DNA of 33,999 bases, taken from a virus. Shown one piece after another: positions 16,647 to 23,320 of this stretch. Position 1 is the stretch's first letter; every line of letters starts with the position of its first letter. The stretch covers positions 1-33,999 of IMG/VR virus record IMGVR_UViG_3300020470_002062; one strand, written 5' to 3'. The notes beneath the pieces were generated by a model. It was not told the DNA's origin, ran no database searches, and worked only from the letters and a program-made list of their open reading frames with translations. The position numbers were made by a program, and so were the translations under genes.

Positions 16647-17381
16647 TTAGTTACTCTTAAAGTAACTGATCATTTGCTCACTTGGTTTGATACACTGTAG
16701 TGCTGCGTCCTCAGTGTCAGCATCCATACGTGGTAGTCTGCTAGCCCACGTGGTAGCAATATATTTCCTACCACTCAAGGGAGGATTGCCACGATGCACG
16801 TGTGTGTATGATGCTGGAAATATTACTGTCTTACCCTTCTCTGGTTTAATCCTGATGCCTTGAGCAATGAATTCAGTCTCACCACCATCTACGTCATTTA
16901 AGTATGTGATGAAGACAAACTCTCTGTCTTGGACAAAGTAACCAGCATTATCATAGTGCCAAGCGTGGAAACCTTCACCTGGATTTGTTATTTGTACCTT
17001 AGCAGCACTCATCCAGAAGTCACCACGTGCTAATTGACTGAATTCTTCTAGGTATTGTCTGGTTGCTAGTTTAGACCATCCACTTAGCAGTGTATTCCTA
17101 ACGCTAGGTGATGTCCCTTCAGTCATCCAAAAGAACCAGTCATTTCTATTATACTTCTGCGACTCCAGATTACTACCAGTTACTTCATTATTGATTTCAC
17201 CTTGGTATAATTGGTCAGCGTATGCCATAAGCATATCACAGAACTCAGGAGGCACGTGGTTAGGATACTCACGTATAAATGTCTCGTGGTCTTTACTGTG
17301 CTTGATTACCTTACGCTCTGGTCTCATTGGTTCACGTAACCGTCGGTGTTCAGTTACCATAGTATCGTAGTCTCTATCCAT
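16647..17381 (-). CDS. Prolyl-4-hydroxylase-like 2-oxoglutarate/Fe(II) oxygenase
   Basis: 244 residues from the ATG at 17381; upstream in-frame ATG (17396) and TTG (17405) starts are possible, but 17381 overlaps the upstream stop and has GGTGGT before it. The iron site is H142-Y-D144 in GFHAWHYDNAGY and distal H196 in THVHRGNPP, with K206 in SGRKYIATTW as the 2-oxoglutarate-binding residue: the full HxD...H...K set of the P4H family. It would hydroxylate a protein side chain or similar substrate, not identifiable from sequence. One of few minus-strand genes here, in an apparent two-gene unit with a small Cys-containing protein. Confidence 0.85.
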   Translation of the reverse strand: MDRDYDTMVTEHRRLREPMRPERKVIKHSKDHETFIREYPNHVPPEFCDMLMAYADQLYQGEINNEVTGSNLESQKYNRNDWFFWMTEGTSPSVRNTLLSGWSKLATRQYLEEFSQLARGDFWMSAAKVQITNPGEGFHAWHYDNAGYFVQDREFVFITYLNDVDGGETEFIAQGIRIKPEKGKTVIFPASYTHVHRGNPPLSGRKYIATTWASRLPRMDADTEDAALQCIKPSEQMISYFKSN

Positions 17382-17553
17382 CTTGGTGACCACCATCAAA
17401 TACAAATGTCATAGCTTTAGTTCTGTCATCAAATGGAACTATTTTGCCTGAATCACAACGCACGTGCCATTTATCACCGATCTGTGTTATAATGTGTGAG
17501 AACATTTGAAACTCTAGATCTTCCAATGATTTTTCACAGTCCTTGCAACTCAT
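17374..17553 (-). CDS. Small Cys-containing protein of unknown function
   Basis: 59 residues. The N-terminus has SCKDCEKS (a CxxC pair) and a third Cys in KWHVRCDSG, then MTFVFDGG. Possible partial zinc or redox site. Its end overlaps the oxygenase start by eight bases on the same strand, and its start is 38 bases from the divergent pur operon. Confidence 0.6.
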   Translation of the reverse strand: MSCKDCEKSLEDLEFQMFSHIITQIGDKWHVRCDSGKIVPFDDRTKAMTFVFDGGHQDG

Positions 17554-17591
17554 AAATAGTCCTCGCGTGCTTACTACTAATTATACCACAT

Positions 17592-17756
17592 ATGGATCTA
17601 CCTATCAACGATTCAGAACTAGAGACGATCATTAAATCATTAACACTGGGAGGTGATACAGCACTCTACAACAAATTAAAACTAGTAAGTGAGTTGAAAG
17701 CACTAGGAAAACCATACAAGAAGATATTAAGAGAACAGTACAACATCGTTTGCTAA
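17592..17756 (+). CDS. Small protein preceding purN
   Basis: 54 residues: DLPINDSELETIIKSLTLGG, then YNKLKLVSELKALGKPYKK. Helical and basic in the second half. Not recognised, but the codon pattern, tight three-base spacing to purN and a divergent promoter region argue it is a real leader gene of the purine operon. A weak AT-rich -10-like TTATACC lies just upstream. Confidence 0.65.
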   Translation: MDLPINDSELETIIKSLTLGGDTALYNKLKLVSELKALGKPYKKILREQYNIVC

Positions 17757-17759
17757 ACT

Positions 17760-18284
17760 ATGCGACTCGGTATTATGTGTTCTGGTAACGGAACAAACTT
17801 TGAGAACATTGTTAGAACTTGTACAAAAGATGAAGTTGTGTTGATGATACACAACAAAAAGAAATGTGGTGCTGCTAAGAGAGCAGACAAATTAGGTATA
17901 CCACATTGTCATATCAGTCACGAAGATGAAGACCAGATCATCCAATTAATGCAAGCGTGGAGAGTAGAGCTCATCATACTTGCAGGATGGATGAGAATAG
18001 TATCACCTAAGCTCATAAATGCATTCTCTGAACGCATAATTAATGTACATCCGTCATTACTACCAAAGTATAAGGGATTACACGCAGTAGAACAGGCATT
18101 AGAGAGTGGAGATACGGAAACTGGAGCTAGCGTGCACTTTGTTGATGAAGGACTAGACACTGGTCAGGTCATCATACAACAATCAGTACCTATTGAACCT
18201 GATGATACGGTTGAATCATTGACTCGTAGAATACAATTGATGGAGTATTCTATTTTACCTGTTGCAATTAATGAACTAAGATAA
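17760..18284 (+). CDS. purN: Phosphoribosylglycinamide formyltransferase
   Basis: 174 residues. Transfers a formyl group from 10-formyltetrahydrofolate to GAR in step three of purine synthesis, in the cytoplasm. The phosphate-binding start is SGNGTNFENI (8-17); the catalytic triad Asn95, His97 and Asp133 is visible in INVHPSLLPKYKG and VDEGLDTGQVI. It lacks the C-terminal tail of the bacterial enzyme (212 residues in E. coli), a compact phage form. Followed by purC with a shared base (TAATG) and purM. Phage purine genes are thought to supply nucleotides for genome replication when host supply limits. Confidence 0.95.
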   Translation: MRLGIMCSGNGTNFENIVRTCTKDEVVLMIHNKKKCGAAKRADKLGIPHCHISHEDEDQIIQLMQAWRVELIILAGWMRIVSPKLINAFSERIINVHPSLLPKYKGLHAVEQALESGDTETGASVHFVDEGLDTGQVIIQQSVPIEPDDTVESLTRRIQLMEYSILPVAINELR

Positions 18285-18997
18285 TGGAACATTTAATCAC
18301 ACCAATTAATACTGGCAAGGTTAAGACTGTCTTCGATGTTGATGGAGATGCTCAGAGAGTATACATCCGATATGAAGATAGAATCACAGCATTTGAGGGT
18401 GAAAGAATTGATTACCCTGAGAATAAGGGATCAATTTGTTGTCTCATCTCAGCATTATTATTTGAAATGTGTGAGAAGAATGGTATTAAGACTCATTTTA
18501 TTGAGCTACCATCACTCAACACAATGTTGTGTCGTAAGTTGACCATCATACCATTAGAAGTGATTGTACGTAACATTGCTGCTGGTAGTATTGTCAAGAA
18601 CACTAACATCAATGAAGGACAATTAATAAACCCACCGATCGTAGAATACTTCCTTAAAGATGATGCTAAGGGTGATCCATTACTAACAATGGATAGAGTA
18701 CGATTGATGGGTATTGATCCTGAGCCATTAAAAGAGCGTGCACTTGCAGTTAACTATCAATTACAATCATTGTTCACACTAATGGGCATTGATTTAGTTG
18801 ATTTTAAACTAGAGTTTGGCTTTGATGCTCACGGTGATCTATTTTTAGGTGATGAACTATCACCAGATAATATGAGATTGTGGAAGAAGGATACTAAAGA
18901 AAGATTTGACAAAGATTTGTTCAGAAAGGATGAGGGTGATGTTGTTGAAGCATATCGGAAAATATTAATGCAACTACGTCAATTTGTACCACAATGA
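18284..18997 (+). CDS. purC: Phosphoribosylaminoimidazole-succinocarboxamide synthase
   Basis: 237 residues, full family length. Joins aspartate to CAIR with ATP to give SAICAR. Seen: TGKVKTVFDVDGD (10-22) as the ATP-binding start, ITAFEG, EVIVRNIAAGSIVK around residue 95, and FLGDELSPDNMRLWKKD near 185. All key family segments are present. It lies between purN and purM with one- and four-base overlaps, so the three are translationally coupled. Confidence 0.96.
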   Translation: MEHLITPINTGKVKTVFDVDGDAQRVYIRYEDRITAFEGERIDYPENKGSICCLISALLFEMCEKNGIKTHFIELPSLNTMLCRKLTIIPLEVIVRNIAAGSIVKNTNINEGQLINPPIVEYFLKDDAKGDPLLTMDRVRLMGIDPEPLKERALAVNYQLQSLFTLMGIDLVDFKLEFGFDAHGDLFLGDELSPDNMRLWKKDTKERFDKDLFRKDEGDVVEAYRKILMQLRQFVPQ

Positions 18998-19878
18998 AGT
19001 ATCAGGTAGATATAGATGCAGGTAATGCATTTGTAGAGCGATTAAAAGAGAAAGCACCTAGTATTGGTGGATTTGGTGGTGCATTTAGAATACCTAGTGG
19101 GTATGAGAAACCTGTCTTAGTATCTGGTGCTGATGGTGTTGGTACTAAGATTAATATTGCAAGAGTATTCAATGATTACACAACCATAGGACAAGATCTT
19201 GTGGCTATGTGTGTCAATGATGTCATCTGCACTGGTGCTACACCATTATATTTCCTAGATTATATCTCTACCAAGAAAATAGATGCTAGTGTAGCAGATA
19301 TTATGGTGGGCATCCTTAGAGGATGTGAGATAGCAGAGATGGAGTTACTAGGAGGAGAAACAGCAGAGCATTGGAGGCAGAGTGAGTATGATCTTGCTGG
19401 TTTCTGCACTGGTATTGTAGAAGAGAATGAAATACTAGATGGAAGACTGATCAAACCAGGTGATAAGATCATTGGTCTACCTAGTAGTGGTCTTCATAGT
19501 AATGGTTATACTTTGATCAATGATATGTTGTGGAGGCAGAAGATATATTACAGAGATCTGCCTGAGTTATTAACACCAACAACAATCTATTGGCCACAAG
19601 TTAAAGAATTAATGAATGAGATACCTATACTTGGTATGGCTCATATTACTGGTGGTGGTATACCTGAAAACTTACCACGTTGTTTACCAAGAGGATTAAA
19701 TGCTGATGTAGAATATACTTGGGAAAGACCAGAGATATTCAATAAGATACAACAAGCAGGAGATATTGAAGAGAATGAAATGAGAAGAGTATTTAATCTT
19801 GGTATTGGATTTTGTTTAGTTGTGCCTAATGAAATCAATGATTTAGATGATAATCAAATTGGTGTTGTGACATTATAA
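18994..19878 (+). CDS. purM: Phosphoribosylformylglycinamidine cyclo-ligase (AIR synthetase)
   Basis: 294 residues against about 345 in bacteria. Closes the imidazole ring of FGAM with ATP to give AIR. Family segments: DIDAGNAFVERLK (6-18), VLVSGADGVGTKI (42-54), DLVAMCVNDVICTGA (68-82), LLGGETAEHW (119-128), GLPSSGLHSNGYTLI, ITGGGIPENLPR, FNLGIGFCLVVP. The shortening is spread over several loops, with catalytic regions kept. Final gene of the pur cassette, followed by a hairpin terminator. Confidence 0.96.
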   Translation: MKYQVDIDAGNAFVERLKEKAPSIGGFGGAFRIPSGYEKPVLVSGADGVGTKINIARVFNDYTTIGQDLVAMCVNDVICTGATPLYFLDYISTKKIDASVADIMVGILRGCEIAEMELLGGETAEHWRQSEYDLAGFCTGIVEENEILDGRLIKPGDKIIGLPSSGLHSNGYTLINDMLWRQKIYYRDLPELLTPTTIYWPQVKELMNEIPILGMAHITGGGIPENLPRCLPRGLNADVEYTWERPEIFNKIQQAGDIEENEMRRVFNLGIGFCLVVPNEINDLDDNQIGVVTL

Positions 19879-19905
19879 GACCCCTGCTACGATGTAACAG
19901 GGGTC
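19879..19905 (+). terminator. Hairpin after purM (no T run)
   Basis: GACCCCTG / CAGGGGTC, 8 bp, with a further TAC/GTA pairing around a GAT loop. No run of Ts follows, so it may be a weak or factor-assisted terminator, or an mRNA 3' stabiliser. It begins right after the purM stop. Confidence 0.6.
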
Positions 19906-19941
19906 AGTGGGCGGTATTTAAACTGGACTATTCTGTTTTGT

Positions 19942-20112
19942 TTACCTTAACAACTCGCTGCATACTTGTCTGCAACTAGTCTCCGTACCATCATCGCAAT
20001 CAATTAAGCACTCAAAGTAATTGTTGATCATATCATCTGTATGATTGAGCTGATCTTCTGATTCTTTCCAACTTGCTAGTTGATTGAACGAGATGATATT
20101 ATGTTTGCTCAT
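19942..20112 (-). CDS. Small minus-strand protein of unknown function
   Basis: 56 residues: SKHNIISFNQLASWKESEDQ, then an acidic Cys-rich part ECLIDCDDGTETSCRQVCSE with four Cys. A GAGG ribosome-binding site lies about 10 bases upstream on this strand. Not recognised. It converges on the pur operon. A CATAAATA late-like motif lies about 76 bases upstream on the minus strand (20188-20195). Confidence 0.6.
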   Translation of the reverse strand: MSKHNIISFNQLASWKESEDQLNHTDDMINNYFECLIDCDDGTETSCRQVCSELLR

Positions 20113-20193
20113 TAACTTTAAACCTCACTAAGTGAACTACATAACAAAATGATTTGGGTACATCTTGTTGTTCCCTAATTCTACCACTATTTA

Positions 20194-20258
20194 TGTCAGA
20201 AAACACTGACAGAGACTAAGTACTTAACCTCTTGTAAAGGGGTATTTATACCGAGGTT
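20194..20258. promoter_or_regulatory. Cluster of inverted repeats upstream of the early-type promoter
   Basis: TGTCAG-AAAACA-CTGACA (20194-20211) and a nested repeat: AACCTC (20226-20231) pairing with GAGGTT (20253-20258), enclosing the near-palindrome GGTATTTATACC (20241-20252). The outer arm overlaps the -35 box at 20257, the position of a repressor operator. No regulator gene is identified. Confidence 0.4.
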
Positions 20259-20285
20259 TACACATCCCACTACCTATGGTATAAT
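20257..20285 (+). promoter_or_regulatory. Sigma70-type promoter for the small membrane-protein operon
   Basis: TTTACA (20257-20262), 17-bp spacer, TATAAT (20280-20285). Five of six bases at -35, all six at -10, optimal spacing. A host-recognised early promoter; the first ATG is at 20312. Confidence 0.75.
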
Positions 20286-20311
20286 ACACAAGTGAATCAA
20301 TCCTTTATTCA

Positions 20312-20398
20312 ATGCACCTGATCCTAACGCTACTTTGTATTGGTCTCATTGCACTTGCACTAATTTATTCAATCATCCAACATTACAACCCGCATTGA
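20312..20398 (+). CDS. Tiny membrane peptide
   Basis: 28 residues, almost entirely one hydrophobic helix (HLILTLLCIGLIALALIYSI) ending QHYNPH. First gene downstream of a sigma70-type promoter, two bases before the next gene's ATG. It would sit in the host inner or thylakoid membrane. Function unknown. Confidence 0.65.
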   Translation: MHLILTLLCIGLIALALIYSIIQHYNPH

Positions 20399-20400
20399 TT

Positions 20401-20658
20401 ATGAGTTTTAGTAATAGAAAGTTAACAAAACATCAGATTAAAACACGATGGTATTATTGGTTTTGGTCTATTTGTGCGGTGGCGGTCGTCGGCGGTCAGG
20501 TCTATGTTGGTTCTGGCTACAGACAAATGTCCAAATCATTTGATAGAATCATAGATACAATTGTCGTCACATTGGAATTAGAAACAAATGGATACCCTTT
20601 CAGGTATGCACCACGTGAAATGCCATTGCACGATGATCATCCAATGGTAATTAAATGA
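20401..20658 (+). CDS. Single-span membrane protein of unknown function
   Basis: 85 residues from ATG 20401 (the frame extends upstream only to a TTG inside the previous gene). A basic N-terminus (NRKLTKHQIKTRW) precedes a membrane helix at about 17-36 (WYYWFWSICAVAVVGGQVYV), then GSGYRQMSKSFDR and a soluble tail. The positive-inside rule puts the N-terminus in the cytoplasm. ATGA overlap with the next gene. Function unknown. Confidence 0.75.
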   Translation: MSFSNRKLTKHQIKTRWYYWFWSICAVAVVGGQVYVGSGYRQMSKSFDRIIDTIVVTLELETNGYPFRYAPREMPLHDDHPMVIK

Positions 20659-20741
20659 TTACTACACTGTTTCCATTCTTATTTGCCATCGCATTAGTAT
20701 CAGCGATGCACTACACTTGGCCAATTAAATATAGACGCTAA
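20655..20741 (+). CDS. Tiny membrane peptide
   Basis: 28 residues: ITTLFPFLFAIALVSAMHY then a polar basic tail IKYRR. One hydrophobic helix. Overlaps neighbours at both ends (ATGA, TAATG). Function unknown. Confidence 0.65.
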   Translation: MITTLFPFLFAIALVSAMHYTWPIKYRR

Positions 20742-21016
20742 TGACTACACCAACAGAACGTTTACACAATGATATGCGTAAACAAACAGAATCATACGAG
20801 CAATTACTAGCAAGGTTTCGTAAACGCACCGATCAACTAAGCAAAGAGCAAGGTGAACTCGATGAAGCATACGAAAAATGGTTAAAACTTGATAGAGAAT
20901 TGAATCGCCTTGAAGGATCAATTCAAGCAATTGAATACTGTGCCTATGGCAAATTGCCTGGTGACGGTAATCACGATGGAATGAAAGATCATACACCTAA
21001 AGCACACAATATGTAA
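20741..21016 (+). CDS. Coiled-coil protein of unknown function
   Basis: 91 residues. Residues 5-62 form a long charged helix with heptad-like spacing (EQLLARFRKRTDQLSKEQGE, EAYEKWLKLDRELNRLEGSI), then a polar tail. It lies among membrane peptides, so it might be a soluble partner of them. Confidence 0.7.
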   Translation: MTTPTERLHNDMRKQTESYEQLLARFRKRTDQLSKEQGELDEAYEKWLKLDRELNRLEGSIQAIEYCAYGKLPGDGNHDGMKDHTPKAHNM

Positions 21017-21017
21017 A

Positions 21018-21137
21018 ATGTGGGATTCAATTATACATTACAGAATCGCAACTCCTATCGTAGAGTTTGCAACCCTCGCCATTGGTTTAATATGGCTATG
21101 GGTATTACTAGGATACATTGGAGGCAATCCTAAATGA
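21018..21137 (+). CDS. Small membrane protein
   Basis: 39 residues with one hydrophobic helix (IVEFATLAIGLIWLWVLLGY) after a polar start WDSIIHYRIATP. One base after the previous stop; ATGA overlap with the next gene. Function unknown. Confidence 0.65.
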   Translation: MWDSIIHYRIATPIVEFATLAIGLIWLWVLLGYIGGNPK

Positions 21138-21475
21138 CAATTACATACAGAGAGTTGATGACCAAGTTATCTACTATGACACTCGATGAAATGAATGAAC
21201 CAGTAGATATGGAATGGTTAACAACAACAGTAGATACACCAATTACTTCTAACAGTGATACATTACGTGAATACTTCTCACCTAATGAATGGAAAGCAAT
21301 TAAGGATGCAGTATCAGCAGAAGCACTATGTGCTCACGAAGATGATACTGAACCCTTCAATTCTGTTGCTAGAAAGATCAACAAACTCATAGACATACCT
21401 AATCAAATGGGTAACTATGGGCTGAATGATGTAGAAGTCTATGATACATTAAATGACCCAATGGGAGGCAATTAG
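21134..21475 (+). CDS. Acidic protein of unknown function
   Basis: 113 residues, acidic: TYRELMTKLSTMTLDEMNEP, NEWKAIKDAVSAEALCAHED, KINKLIDIPNQMGNYG. No recognised domain; last gene of the operon, followed by a 334-base non-coding region. Confidence 0.65.
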   Translation: MTITYRELMTKLSTMTLDEMNEPVDMEWLTTTVDTPITSNSDTLREYFSPNEWKAIKDAVSAEALCAHEDDTEPFNSVARKINKLIDIPNQMGNYGLNDVEVYDTLNDPMGGN

Positions 21476-21809
21476 TAGACATTACGCGGAATGGCACACT
21501 CATTGGTATCACTATGAGGTTTTCCACAACCCTGTGGAAAACTATTGACATACCTGTGGAAAAACTCTCTTTTTTTAAATGTTAAATAAATCAGAGTAGT
21601 CTGTTCTATTCATCTCTTAAGTGTGAGACTTTTAGGGATCTAAGCCCGAAGTCTATCGAAAAGTCAAGCAAAAAGCAAGAAAGTTAAAATATTGAAATAT
21701 TGAGAAAGTCAAAATACTTAAAAAGTCACTTTTTTAAGATTTAACATTTAAAAGTATTGACAGATCCTTTAAATAGTGGTATTATAACAGTATCACAAAG
21801 AATTAAACA
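21476..21809. other. Non-coding region with origin-like and promoter signals
   Basis: No supported gene. Contains GTTTTCCACA-ACCC-TGTGGAAAAC (21519-21542), a perfect 10-bp inverted repeat of DnaA-box-like TTTTCCACA, and a third copy at 21555-21563. Then a T-rich tract, a hairpin AGACTT/AAGTCT (21626-21654), A-rich direct repeats of GAAAGTYAAAATA type at about 21659, 21680, 21705 and 21721, an inverted repeat CTTAAAAAGT/ACTTTTTTAAG (21717-21738), and a sigma70 promoter. Consistent with a replication-origin or early control region; inference. Confidence 0.45.
21757..21785 (+). promoter_or_regulatory. Near-consensus sigma70 promoter
   Basis: TTGACA (21757-21762), 17 bp, TATTAT (21780-21785). 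All six bases at -35 and optimal spacing. Serves the gene at 21810; likely an early promoter for host RNA polymerase. Confidence 0.8.
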
Positions 21810-22271
21810 ATGGCTGAGACTTATTCAGAGTTACCTTCCAGTGCAATTGAGTTTTTAGAGTTAGATTGGGATACAAATACTGTTAAAATAGTATATAAAT
21901 CTAATTTAAATAAACAATATCATTATAAATGTGAAGACTTAGATGAATTTCAGTCAGCATTTATGACATTGTGTGGAAAACTCGAAGCAGAGCAAGATCG
22001 AGACGATGACGATCAAGTGGTCGAAGACATAACTGACACAATCGAAAGGGAGGATGCCTCAATCGGCAAATTCATCAACGAGAGACGACAGTTGGGCAAT
22101 TTGAAAATTGACACAATCCTAACACAGCACGAGGATATGTTGGATAAGGGATGGGACGGTTTCGTAGGTAGCACAGTGCCAGAGGGAGCACTGGTCAACG
22201 TGGATATGGCAGGGGATATTGTAACAAATGTTGATCAAGAAGAAAAAACTCAGCTGCCCGTGGACAGTTGA
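21810..22271 (+). CDS. KTSC-like domain protein with divergent C-terminal half
   Basis: 153 residues. Residues 9-52 (SSAIEFLELDWDTNTVKIVY through EDLDEFQSAFM) resemble the KTSC domain (S..I....YD...L.V.F...Y.Y..V....), thought to bind RNA or proteins. The C-terminal 90 residues are acidic and not recognised. DNA for the first half is very A+T-rich; from about 21970 codon use shifts to the GC-richer style of the downstream module, suggesting a chimeric gene. The 3' end carries the element of promoter B. A TGTGGAAAA site lies at 21972. Confidence 0.7.
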   Translation: MAETYSELPSSAIEFLELDWDTNTVKIVYKSNLNKQYHYKCEDLDEFQSAFMTLCGKLEAEQDRDDDDQVVEDITDTIEREDASIGKFINERRQLGNLKIDTILTQHEDMLDKGWDGFVGSTVPEGALVNVDMAGDIVTNVDQEEKTQLPVDS

Positions 22272-22318
22272 CAAAGTGGCACAAGGTTTGATGCAGGGGT
22301 GGGGTGAGCGTGTATAAT
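22260..22318 (+). promoter_or_regulatory. Element-dependent promoter B for the 22325 gene
   Basis: Element CAGTTGACAAAGTGGCACAA, with CAGT at 22265, and TATAAT at 22313-22318: spacing 48 bp. No -35 hexamer at the expected place (GATGCA). The best match to the consensus element. The ATG is at 22325, so the leader is very short or absent. Confidence 0.65.
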
Positions 22319-22324
22319 TACAGT

Positions 22325-22483
22325 ATGAGAAATCTTCAAATCACCGAAGCAGAAGAGACCGCCTTGGTCAACGCTCTGCTTTTCATCCAAGACCTCGGCG
22401 TGCCACCTCACCTTGAAGAGGATGAAGCGTTCGACTCCCTCTGGGATAAGGTCACGGATCCTGAACCCGCCGCATACTTCTAA
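22325..22483 (+). CDS. Small protein of unknown function
   Basis: 52 residues: RNLQITEAEETALVNALLFI then VPPHLEEDEAFDSLWDKV. Acidic and helical. First gene after promoter B; stop overlaps the next ATG (TAATG). GC-richer codons than the purine and fibre genes. Confidence 0.65.
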   Translation: MRNLQITEAEETALVNALLFIQDLGVPPHLEEDEAFDSLWDKVTDPEPAAYF

Positions 22484-22647
22484 TGTACGGCGACCTCTAC
22501 CCACCTCATTTCTACACCGATTTTGAACGAAACTCATTTCACCGAATTCTTCCCTCAACTCCAACAGAAGGGGTACACCCTGAGGGAGTGCGTCCACGGT
22601 CTAGGGTCAACGAAACCGACTCAGGAGATGCCAAGCATTTACACTGA
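22483..22647 (+). CDS. Small reading frame, possibly the 5' part of a frameshifted gene
   Basis: 54 residues starting YGDLYPPHFYTDFERN, a plausible protein start directly coupled to the upstream stop. After about residue 18 the sequence becomes Pro/Arg-rich and less protein-like, while the overlapping frame (22523-22714) looks better. Either this is a separate gene, or the real product joins this start to the other frame by a frameshift. Confidence 0.4.
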   Translation: MYGDLYPPHFYTDFERNSFHRILPSTPTEGVHPEGVRPRSRVNETDSGDAKHLH

Positions 22648-22714
22648 GCGATATCCTGACCGCACCTATGATGATTACGTGGCAGACATCCACGATTATT
22701 TGAACGGTCTCTAA
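22523..22714 (+). CDS. Small protein or frameshift partner (no ATG)
   Basis: 63 residues from a TTG. Sequence is convincing: THFTEFFPQLQQKGYTLREC, then YPDRTYDDYVADIHDYLNGL, and its stop lies in the loop of the terminator. The frame is the same as the 22325 gene and is open after that gene's TAA, so readthrough is formally possible; a +1 shift from the 22483 frame is the other option. Confidence 0.5.
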   Translation: MNETHFTEFFPQLQQKGYTLRECVHGLGSTKPTQEMPSIYTERYPDRTYDDYVADIHDYLNGL

Positions 22715-22729
22715 GACCGTTCTTTTTTT
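22702..22729 (+). terminator. Rho-independent terminator (9-bp stem, T7)
   Basis: Stem GAACGGTCT / AGACCGTTC with loop CTA and seven Ts. The stop codon of the 22523 frame falls in the loop. Confidence 0.9.
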
Positions 22730-22770
22730 ATGCATACGTATGTACTAGTCGGGCGGCTGGATTTTATTAG

Positions 22771-22849
22771 GTGGACAGTTCACAAACTGGTCTTTTTTAC
22801 AACAATCCTGTTACATTTGATTTCCCTACCCCAGGTGGGAATGTATAAT
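22771..22849 (+). promoter_or_regulatory. Element-dependent promoter C, extended spacing
   Basis: Element CAGTTCACAAACTGGT, with CAGT at 22776, and TATAAT at 22844-22849: spacing 68 bp, 20 more than the usual 48 and so close to two extra helical turns. No clear -35. Serves the 22874 gene. Confidence 0.5.
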
Positions 22850-22873
22850 AGGATCAGTTCACACGAATTCCTT

Positions 22874-23230
22874 ATGCGCAAAGTTGATCGCAAAATGCTA
22901 GACGCAATTGAGTCAGGTCGCAACTTCTCAGGTGGCAACCGACTAGTCAAGCATAACGACGACGGCATCACTCAGGTCTATTTCCACGGGCACCGCATCG
23001 CGGAGATTGACAAGGGTCAAGCAATCTGGATCAACAACTGCGGTTATTGGACAGTGACCACCAAGCAAATTCTAAATGAGATTTGCTTACGCTTTGCAAA
23101 CTCCTGGTTGTATCAGCGTAAATTTGACTGGTTCGTTGAAAATCGTACCACCAAGCAGGTCACTGAGTATGTGGACGGATGGTTCAAACTTCCATTTGAA
23201 GAATACTACTCCGACGCATACTACGCCTAG
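22874..23230 (+). CDS. Conserved-looking phage protein of unknown function
   Basis: 118 residues; ATG 22874 chosen because TATAAT lies 25 bases upstream (the frame is open further upstream through the promoter). Begins RKVDRKMLDAIESGRNFSGG, with VYFHGHRIAEIDKG, TKQILNEICLRFA and FDWFVENRTTKQ, resembling a small family of marine phage proteins with a K.FNWFV-type segment. No enzyme motif visible. Confidence 0.7.
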   Translation: MRKVDRKMLDAIESGRNFSGGNRLVKHNDDGITQVYFHGHRIAEIDKGQAIWINNCGYWTVTTKQILNEICLRFANSWLYQRKFDWFVENRTTKQVTEYVDGWFKLPFEEYYSDAYYA

Positions 23231-23237
23231 AGCTAGC

Positions 23238-23296
23238 ACGACCAGTTTGAAAACTGTCACAAGAGCACCCCACACGGGGTGCTTTTTTTGTATAAT
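23238..23296 (+). promoter_or_regulatory. Element-dependent promoter D for the 23321 gene
   Basis: Element CAGTTTGAAAACTGTCACAA (CAGT at 23243), here a strong dyad CAGTTT/AAACTG, and TATAAT at 23291-23296: spacing 48 bp. A terminator occupies the interval. Confidence 0.65.
23264..23289 (+). terminator. Rho-independent terminator (8-bp stem, T7)
   Basis: AGCACCCC / GGGGTGCT with loop ACAC and seven Ts, near-identical to 10798-10823, and likewise followed at once by GTATAAT. Confidence 0.9.
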
Positions 23297-23320
23297 TAAA
23301 GAGTACACAAGCGAGGCATT

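Noticed and set aside
17488-17493. TATAAT on the plus strand upstream of the pur operon
   Set aside because: It lies within a minus-strand gene, about 100 bases from the first ATG, with no -35 and no upstream element.
22730-22873. N-terminal extension of the 22874 gene
   Set aside because: The frame is open from 22730, but this stretch contains the promoter element and TATAAT, so translation from there is unlikely.
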